Positions 1 to 3,590 of a stretch of 13,751 nt of DNA are shown here, piece after piece. The notes below the pieces were generated by a model that was not told the origin of the DNA, did no database searches, and saw only the letters and a list, made by a program, of their open reading frames with translations. Each line of letters opens with the position of its first letter. Position 1 is the first letter of the stretch. Source of the stretch: Candidatus Omnitrophota bacterium (GTDB lineage Bacteria > Omnitrophota > Gorgyraeia > Gygaellales > Profunditerraquicolaceae); contig CAIRWO010000045.1 in assembly GCA_903882345.1 (NCBI GenBank), positions 1-13,751 of the forward strand. Direction: 5' to 3'. Made by a program: the position numbers and the translations under genes.

Positions 1-540
1 AAAATTTATAACTCCGATAATCCCCTTCTCCCTAAGGCCGCATAATTCAACCAACCTTAAAATACTAAAGGCAGAATACTCAATTGAGTCCATTTTTATG
101 CCGCACTGGTTTAAAATAGAAAAATATTTTTCCAGCGTATCCACCCTTATCCCCATAAACATGACTAAATATAACCGGGCGGGTTTAACCAGCCTCACTT
201 GAAAATCGGCGACAAGTTCCTCGATTTTAAACGGGATATATTTCCTCGCTTCGAAAAATACGGCACTGGCAAGCTCATTGACCGGTAAAACAGGCATTTC
301 AAAGGTCCGAATGATCAAATCCACTCCCGAAAGCACAATCGTAGCATCCTTGCTTTCTATGCGGTTTTTCCTTAATTCTTCCTTAAAAAGCGCCACGAGC
401 TTGACTTCTTCCGGTACCTTATCATCCAAACTGGAGGTAGACACAAGAGATGTCGGGATGCGCACGTTATTCAATATTTTTTTCCCTCTTGTCTCGACCA
501 TATTAATAGCTTTCGAACCAAAATATAAGCCTACTGCCAT
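1..540 (-). CDS. pilM: PilM, type IV pilus assembly ATPase-like protein (3' end cut by window edge)
   Basis: This is the N-terminal 180 residues of a PilM protein, the actin/FtsA-fold cytoplasmic component that links the type IV pilus or type II secretion inner-membrane complex (PilN, PilO) to the cytoplasm. The frame is open from the ATG at 540 to base 1 with no stop, so the C-terminus lies outside the window. The start reads MAVGLYFGSKAINMVE, matching the first phosphate-binding region of the family. Residues 88-113 carry the characteristic PilM stretch containing FEARKYIPF followed by EELVADFQV. In the first nucleotide-binding motif the usual acidic residue appears to be Tyr6 (LYFG rather than D/E-IG), so nucleotide handling may be altered. 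The ATG overlaps the stop of the upstream HTH gene by one base (TAATG), implying translational coupling. pilN and pilO would be expected next, beyond base 1. The family call is firm; the divergence of the motif is an observation only. Confidence 0.9.
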   Translation of the reverse strand, partial: MAVGLYFGSKAINMVETRGKKILNNVRIPTSLVSTSSLDDKVPEEVKLVALFKEELRKNRIESKDATIVLSGVDLIIRTFEMPVLPVNELASAVFFEARKYIPFKIEELVADFQVRLVKPARLYLVMFMGIRVDTLEKYFSILNQCGIKMDSIEYSAFSILRLVELCGLREKGIIGVINF

Positions 541-728
541 TAGCTGACTCCTGTTTTGCCGACCCGCCTCTTAGTCTTTAACCAAGCCTCTATTTCCTTA
601 CGCTCAAACCTCCAGACCCCGCCAACCTTGATCCCGCTGATTTTACCGGCGGATAACCAATTATAAATCGTCTGTTTTTTTAGCTTTAAATACTCTGCCA
701 GTTCGTCAATATCGATCAGTCTTGACAT
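540..728 (-). CDS. Small excisionase/BldC-like helix-turn-helix DNA-binding protein
   Basis: This 62-residue protein is a single MerR-like, excisionase-family HTH domain (HTH_17 type). The visible pattern is IDELAEYLKLKKQTIYNWL for the HTH helices, then the wing around KVGGVWRF, and a final helix RKEIEAWLKTKRR. It has no effector domain, like the stand-alone regulators BldC and Xis. Its ATG at 728 is the only possible one: the frame upstream closes with TGA at 736-734. A weak GAGG motif lies about 11 bases upstream. It is the first gene after a near-consensus promoter (781-809) and it overlaps pilM by one base, so it probably controls pilus genes or its own promoter. Palindromic repeats just upstream (849-942) are candidate binding sites. 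The domain call is strong; target and mechanism are inference. Annotation pipelines would probably call it a helix-turn-helix domain-containing protein. Confidence 0.88.
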   Translation of the reverse strand: MSRLIDIDELAEYLKLKKQTIYNWLSAGKISGIKVGGVWRFERKEIEAWLKTKRRVGKTGVS

Positions 729-780
729 CTTATTTCATGCCTCATTGTTATATTTCCCTCTCCATTTACCAGGGAAGTTC

Positions 781-809
781 ATTAAATCATAACAGTCTTA
801 TTTTGTCAA
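781..809 (-). promoter_or_regulatory. Sigma70-type promoter of the HTH-pilM operon
   Basis: Read on the minus strand, TTGACA (809-804, perfect -35) is followed after exactly 17 bases by TTTAAT (786-781, five of six matches to the -10 consensus). Just upstream, 811-825 is an A/T-rich tract (ATAAAAAACAC before the -35) that could act as an UP element. Transcription would start near 774, leaving an untranslated leader of about 46 bases before the ATG at 728. The palindromic repeats lie 40 to 130 bases upstream of the -35, a position suited to an activator or to cooperative binding. Confidence 0.75.
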
Positions 810-848
810 GTGTTTTTTATAATAACCTTATTTAAACTTACTTAGAGT

Positions 849-900
849 TACTTACACTTACGGGGTGTGAATTTTACTCGTTTTCCCGTAAGTGTAAGTA
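849..900. repeat. Palindromic element 1 (16-bp perfect arms)
   Basis: Arms 849-864 (tacttacacttacggg) and 885-900 (cccgtaagtgtaagta) are perfect inverted repeats of 16 bp around a 20-base loop. The loop carries a smaller inverted pair, gtga at 867-870 region and ttac at 874-877. The core 856-893 is one copy of a 38-base unit repeated 46 bases downstream at 902-939. It lies in the intergenic region between the PilX-like gene and the HTH-pilM promoter. There is no T-run after either arm, so it is not a classical intrinsic terminator. It may be an operator, a REP-like element or a transcript-end structure. Confidence 0.85.
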
Positions 901-942
901 TACTTATGGGGCGTGAGCTTCACCTGTCTCCCCATAAGTATA
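899..942. repeat. Palindromic element 2 (13-bp perfect arms), related to element 1
   Basis: Arms 899-911 (tatacttatgggg) and 930-942 (ccccataagtata) form a perfect 13-bp inverted repeat around an 18-base loop, which itself contains gtga-gct-tcac at 913-923. The core 902-939 aligns without gaps to 856-893, with 28 of 38 bases identical. All ten differences are transitions, and the change C861-G888 to T907-A934 keeps the stem paired. A 12-bp perfect palindrome, taagtatactta (895-906), spans the junction of the two elements. Function is not known from sequence. Confidence 0.85.
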
Positions 943-945
943 AAT

Positions 946-969
946 CTTACGGAGTGCAAGTTTTACTGT
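946..969. repeat. Degenerate half copy of the palindromic unit
   Basis: Bases 946-969 match the left arm and loop of element 2 (903-927) with one single-base deletion and seven substitutions, all transitions. The right arm is missing: from 970 the sequence diverges into the region before the PilX-like stop codon at 988-990. This makes the intergenic repeat array two full units plus one truncated unit with a period of 43 to 46 bases. Confidence 0.6.
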
Positions 970-987
970 AAAAGGAGAGCGTTAGGG

Positions 988-1440
988 TTAAGTGGTAATA
1001 TTCGAAGAGGTATATTTTACAGAAATGTTTACACAGTAGCTATATCCGATTGGCGGGCTACAAGTAACGTTGGCAGGAGGACAAGCGGTGCCACTAGGGC
1101 AAAAAATAACCCTGAATTGTTGGATCGCTGCGGGAGTACTGGCGTTAAGAGTGGTTATTGGAGGGTAAGGAAGGTTTATGTCGGTTACATCACAGGGGGC
1201 AGCGCTGGTGCAACTGGTCCATGTCCAGTTTCCCGTACGCAAGTTTTCAAAAGCATAATTCATTCCCCCCTGTGCTGCGTAGTATGCCTGAATTCTCGCG
1301 ACATTATGGCGGCTCACCTGCAGTTGACTTAACACAACAGTCAGGATAACCTTGGCCAAAATCGCTACAATTATCAATGTCCCGATAACTAAATATAATG
1401 CTATTCCCCTTTTTTTATTGTCAACACCGGGCCTAAGCAT
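988..1440 (-). CDS. PilX-like minor pilin / pilus assembly protein
   Basis: This 150-residue protein has the layout of a type IV pilin-like subunit of the PilX_N/GspK sort. A short positively charged leader (NKKRG) ends at Gly12, a plausible prepilin-peptidase site. A hydrophobic helix of about 25 residues from Ile13 follows, then an amphipathic helix ending in YYAAQGGMNYAFENL. The mature +5 position is Leu17, not the Glu of major pilins, as is usual in PilX-type proteins. The exported C-terminal part is rich in Thr, Pro and Asn and has six cysteines (77, 83, 114, 120, 127, 136), enough for three disulfides. Its ATG at 1440 overlaps the upstream winged-helix gene by 8 bases, with a weak GAGAAAG ribosome-binding site. 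It is the last gene before the repeat-bearing intergenic region, and pilM lies two genes downstream. The pilin-like call is good; the exact subunit role is unresolved. Confidence 0.78.
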   Translation of the reverse strand: MLRPGVDNKKRGIALYLVIGTLIIVAILAKVILTVVLSQLQVSRHNVARIQAYYAAQGGMNYAFENLRTGNWTWTSCTSAAPCDVTDINLPYPPITTLNASTPAAIQQFRVIFCPSGTACPPANVTCSPPIGYSYCVNISVKYTSSNITT

Positions 1441-1639
1441 TCTTTCTCAAGACTATCTTATAAGTATCCTGGGCCTGTTGGACTACTACATGGCCTTCGC
1501 GGGCAAGCCAACCCAGGCTCATCAAAACAATATCCGGAGCCTTGTCTATGCCCTTAACTAAGGTATTGAATGTAACCTCTCCGTGCTGGTCCAAAAAATG
1601 CCATATTTCGCCTGCGACAATGCCTATTTCGGTTATCAT
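1433..1639 (-). CDS. Small winged helix-turn-helix protein (DUF2582-like)
   Basis: This 68-residue protein looks like a single winged-helix domain of the DUF2582 type (PF10771 family, from memory). Features seen are an N-terminal helix AGEIWHFLDQHGEVTF, a middle helix LVKGIDKAPDIVLMSLGWL, and the family-typical GWLAREGHVVV leading into the wing. The function of the family is unknown; a transcription role is assumed from the fold. The ATG at 1639 has a very strong purine-rich ribosome-binding site, GGGGAGGGAAAG, directly before it. A near-consensus promoter lies at 1658-1686, so it starts a short unit with the PilX-like gene, which it overlaps by 8 bases. It could regulate the pilin gene or be an unrelated housekeeping regulator. 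Confidence 0.8.
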   Translation of the reverse strand: MITEIGIVAGEIWHFLDQHGEVTFNTLVKGIDKAPDIVLMSLGWLAREGHVVVQQAQDTYKIVLRKNA

Positions 1640-1657
1640 CTTTCCCTCCCCGTTCCT

Positions 1658-1686
1658 ATTCTAAAAGGAACTAATAGCGGTGTCAA
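1658..1686 (-). promoter_or_regulatory. Sigma70-type promoter before the winged-helix/PilX-like pair
   Basis: On the minus strand TTGACA (1686-1681) is followed after exactly 17 bases by TAGAAT (1663-1658), five of six matches to the -10 consensus. The -35 begins on the base after the stop codon of the zinc-ribbon gene (1689-1687). Transcription would start near 1651, giving a leader of about 12 bases that is nearly all ribosome-binding site. This suggests the two distal genes can be expressed independently of the long upstream operon. Confidence 0.72.
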
Positions 1687-1908
1687 CTATTTTTTGTTGA
1701 AACTGCCGCAACGCGGACAAATGGAAATAGTCTCCTGTTTAGTATCAACGTAATTATACGTGCAAACGGAACAAAACCAGATCATTTTCGGGTCCAGCGA
1801 CAGCTCCTTGTCTTTCTCTCTTCTGTTTAAAAACCAGACTATCAACATAAAGGCCAAAAATACCAAAAAATATCCGGCTATTGCCATGCTAAAATCTATA
1901 CTAATCAT
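1687..1908 (-). CDS. Membrane-anchored zinc-ribbon microprotein, function unknown
   Basis: This 73-residue protein has one hydrophobic segment at about residues 8-27, a basic stretch NRREKDK (probably cytoplasmic), and then a four-cysteine ribbon: C46-S-V-C49 and C64-P-R-C67, ending in GSFNKK. The spacing fits a rubredoxin-like zinc ribbon; by the positive-inside rule the ribbon would face the cytoplasm. Its ATG at 1908 overlaps the stop of the TonB-like gene by 8 bases, and it is the last gene of the long operon before a new promoter. I do not recognise a named family. The tight coupling to ExbB, ExbD and the TonB-like gene suggests an accessory or regulatory subunit of that complex, which is inference only. 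Confidence 0.75.
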   Translation of the reverse strand: MISIDFSMAIAGYFLVFLAFMLIVWFLNRREKDKELSLDPKMIWFCSVCTYNYVDTKQETISICPRCGSFNKK

Positions 1909-2545
1909 TTTTAGCTGAGAGTTCTATCTTCACGGCTTGCCAGTCGCCGGAAGTAAATATACCCTGTTGCACGAAAAGATAATGGTTAATATAACGCATA
2001 CACAATAGATCCGCCTCCAGATTACCCGAAGAGATCTTTCTTTTGATAGAGATGGAGCTATTTTTCAGGCTGGAGGTTATCTTAAACATCAGTTCCATAT
2101 GGGCGACCTGCCGGTCTTTAAAGTAAAGGCTGAAATAAGGCGGCAGGCGCGGATAAAACATAACGGCAGTCCTTTCTTTCTTCTTTAATAGCGGTGCAAA
2201 TTTATGGGTAAGGGCCTGTTTTTCAGAGACGAATGGCAGTAAGACGCCTGGTTTTGCATACGCCCCAACGCCAAAACCATAGGATTTCGCTTGGCCACGG
2301 AGAGCGTCGACATTGAGTTTATTAGCCAAAATACTAAGATTTTTTTTACTGCTGCCGGCTAAATCCCTATCCTTTACAAGAGGCAAATTTAAATCAAAAT
2401 TATTTAAGACGCAGCCCTGAAAAATTATATTGCCATAGTCAACCGGCGGCAGGCGCCTGCTGAAGGAAACGCTAAAAACGCCGAGCACCGTCAAATGGCC
2501 TAATAACGAAACGACTACGCTTTTTTTAAAAACCGTGCCAATCAT
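1901..2545 (-). CDS. TonB-like energy-transducing protein (divergent)
   Basis: This 214-residue protein sits directly after ExbD (ATGA overlap), the usual place of TonB or TolA. It has one N-terminal membrane segment at residues 9-28 and a long exported part. The last 90 residues resemble a TonB C-terminal domain: a YP at 131-132 starts the domain, a strand VAHMELMFKI follows, then ISSGN at 171-175 with Asp179 in the helix, and a closing strand WQAVKIELS at 202-210. This parallels the YP...V.V.F.I...SSG...LD...V.I.F pattern of TonB proteins. The middle region is short and lacks the Pro/Lys-rich spacer typical of TonB, so its reach across the periplasm would be limited or need a partner, perhaps the TPR protein of the same operon. 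Context makes the assignment more likely than sequence alone; a lineage-specific protein of unknown fold remains possible. Confidence 0.6.
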   Translation of the reverse strand: MIGTVFKKSVVVSLLGHLTVLGVFSVSFSRRLPPVDYGNIIFQGCVLNNFDLNLPLVKDRDLAGSSKKNLSILANKLNVDALRGQAKSYGFGVGAYAKPGVLLPFVSEKQALTHKFAPLLKKKERTAVMFYPRLPPYFSLYFKDRQVAHMELMFKITSSLKNSSISIKRKISSGNLEADLLCMRYINHYLFVQQGIFTSGDWQAVKIELSAKND

Positions 2546-2943
2546 TGTTGATTTGTAGCGATGCTTATCTGGCCAATGCCTGAATTCCGGCAGATGTCCC
2601 AGATCTCCACGATCCTGCCTAAAGATGCCTGTCTGTCGGCCTTGATCTGGATGGCCTGCTTCCTTTTAGCGGCCTGATTGATTAAATTCTTCAGTTGGCC
2701 GGCATCAAGAACCTTTGAGTCAAAATAAACGATATTCTCTCCGGAAATTATTACTGTGATATTTTCCGGACCCAAAGCTTCACCGGTCAGGGCTGTAGGA
2801 AGATCTATTTTTATCCCCGGCTGCACGACGAAATTCGAGGTAAGCAAAAAGAATATTAAAAGCAGGAATACCGTATTGATCAAAGGAGCTATTTCAATCT
2901 GTTCTAACCCGTGTTCCAGTTCTATGTGTCTCTTGAACCTCAT
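2542..2943 (-). CDS. exbD: ExbD/TolR family biopolymer transport protein with Asp-to-Asn change in the channel helix
   Basis: This 133-residue protein has the ExbD/TolR layout: a short cytoplasmic N-terminus, one membrane helix at residues 20-38 (PLINTVFLLLIFFLLTS), then the conserved PGIKIDLP motif and a small periplasmic alpha/beta domain ending near residue 128. In the family the helix begins P-[FL]-[IV]-D and that Asp (Asp25 of E. coli ExbD, Asp23 of TolR) carries protons through the ExbB channel. Here the codon at 2877-2875 is AAT, giving Asn23. The rest of the protein looks intact. A good AGGAG site overlaps the ExbB stop, 8 bases before the ATG; the gene lies 11 bases after ExbB and overlaps the TonB-like gene by 4. 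The family is certain; whether it still conducts protons is open. Confidence 0.92.
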   Translation of the reverse strand: MRFKRHIELEHGLEQIEIAPLINTVFLLLIFFLLTSNFVVQPGIKIDLPTALTGEALGPENITVIISGENIVYFDSKVLDAGQLKNLINQAAKRKQAIQIKADRQASLGRIVEIWDICRNSGIGQISIATNQQ

Positions 2944-2954
2944 ACCACGATCTC

Positions 2955-3590
2955 CTACTCAGCAAGAAAATTTACCAGTTCGATAGACGCCTTTTCCATC
3001 TCCAGTACAAAATGTTTTACGCGATTGACTAAGTAATTATAAGCAACGTAGGCCGGGATAGCGACAACCAAGCCGGCAACCGTAGTAAGCAGCGCCTCCC
3101 ATATACCTGCGGCCAAATCCCCGGGCATAACAGGGTGAAAGGCTGTGGCCTTCGCCTCGACAATCTGAAAGCACTTTACCATGCCCGTAACCGTGCCTAA
3201 CAGGCCCAAAAGCGGACAGATATGGCCGATAGTCGCGAGCATCGGCAGGTTTTTTTCAAGTTTCGGGATTTCATACAACGAAGCATCTTCGATCGCCTCT
3301 ATGATCTGGGGCCGGGGCCGGTCATATTTCAGGATCCCTGCCTTTAAAACCTGGGCAATCGGGCTTTTTGTACTGTCACAGATCTGCAAGGCCTCTTTTA
3401 CTTCATGCCTCTTCATTTTTTCCAAAATCCTGCTTAAAAAATCCTGCGTATCGATTTTTATCTTATATAAATGCCGGAATTTTTCCAATATTATTGCAAA
3501 AGCAAAAATTGAACACAGGAGTATGGGCCACATTACCGGCCCGCCGGCAAGAAATAACCGCCAGAGACTAATTTTCCATAAATCCATCAT
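2955..3590 (-). CDS. exbB: ExbB/TolQ/MotA-family proton channel protein
   Basis: This roughly 211-residue protein is the five-fold inner-membrane scaffold of a Ton/Tol motor. Three membrane segments are visible: about residues 17-37, 118-140 (including PLLGLLGTVTGM) and 162-190 (EALLTTVAGLVVAIPAYVAY). The threonines that line the proton path in this family are present in both GTVTGM and LLTTVAGL. The region between helices 1 and 2 is a cytoplasmic domain with a GILKYDRPRP-like loop. I chose the ATG at 3590, which overlaps the TPR-gene stop as TGATG; ATG 3587 is equally possible, with a GGGGG ribosome-binding stretch just before. An in-frame TTG at 3593 is less likely. It is followed 11 bases later by exbD. 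TolQ is an alternative name; the TonB-like third gene favours exbB. Confidence 0.93.
   Translation of the reverse strand: MMDLWKISLWRLFLAGGPVMWPILLCSIFAFAIILEKFRHLYKIKIDTQDFLSRILEKMKRHEVKEALQICDSTKSPIAQVLKAGILKYDRPRPQIIEAIEDASLYEIPKLEKNLPMLATIGHICPLLGLLGTVTGMVKCFQIVEAKATAFHPVMPGDLAAGIWEALLTTVAGLVVAIPAYVAYNYLVNRVKHFVLEMEKASIELVNFLAE

Noticed and set aside
278..547. Plus-strand open frame at the left end
   Set aside because: It is antisense to pilM, whose protein sequence matches the family over 180 residues.
849..942. Intrinsic terminator for the PilX-like transcript
   Set aside because: The stems are strong, but no T-run follows on the minus strand, and loops of 18 to 20 bases are long for a terminator. 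A Rho-independent call is not supported, though 3'-end protection remains possible.
849..969. Remnant CRISPR array
   Set aside because: There are only two full units and a half unit, the units are palindromic throughout and adjacent without unique spacers, and there are no cas genes.
913..1332. Plus-strand open frame of 139 codons over the palindromes and opposite the PilX-like gene
   Set aside because: Its first part is the repeat array and the remainder is antisense to the pilin-like gene, which has a convincing leader and helix; composition looks random.
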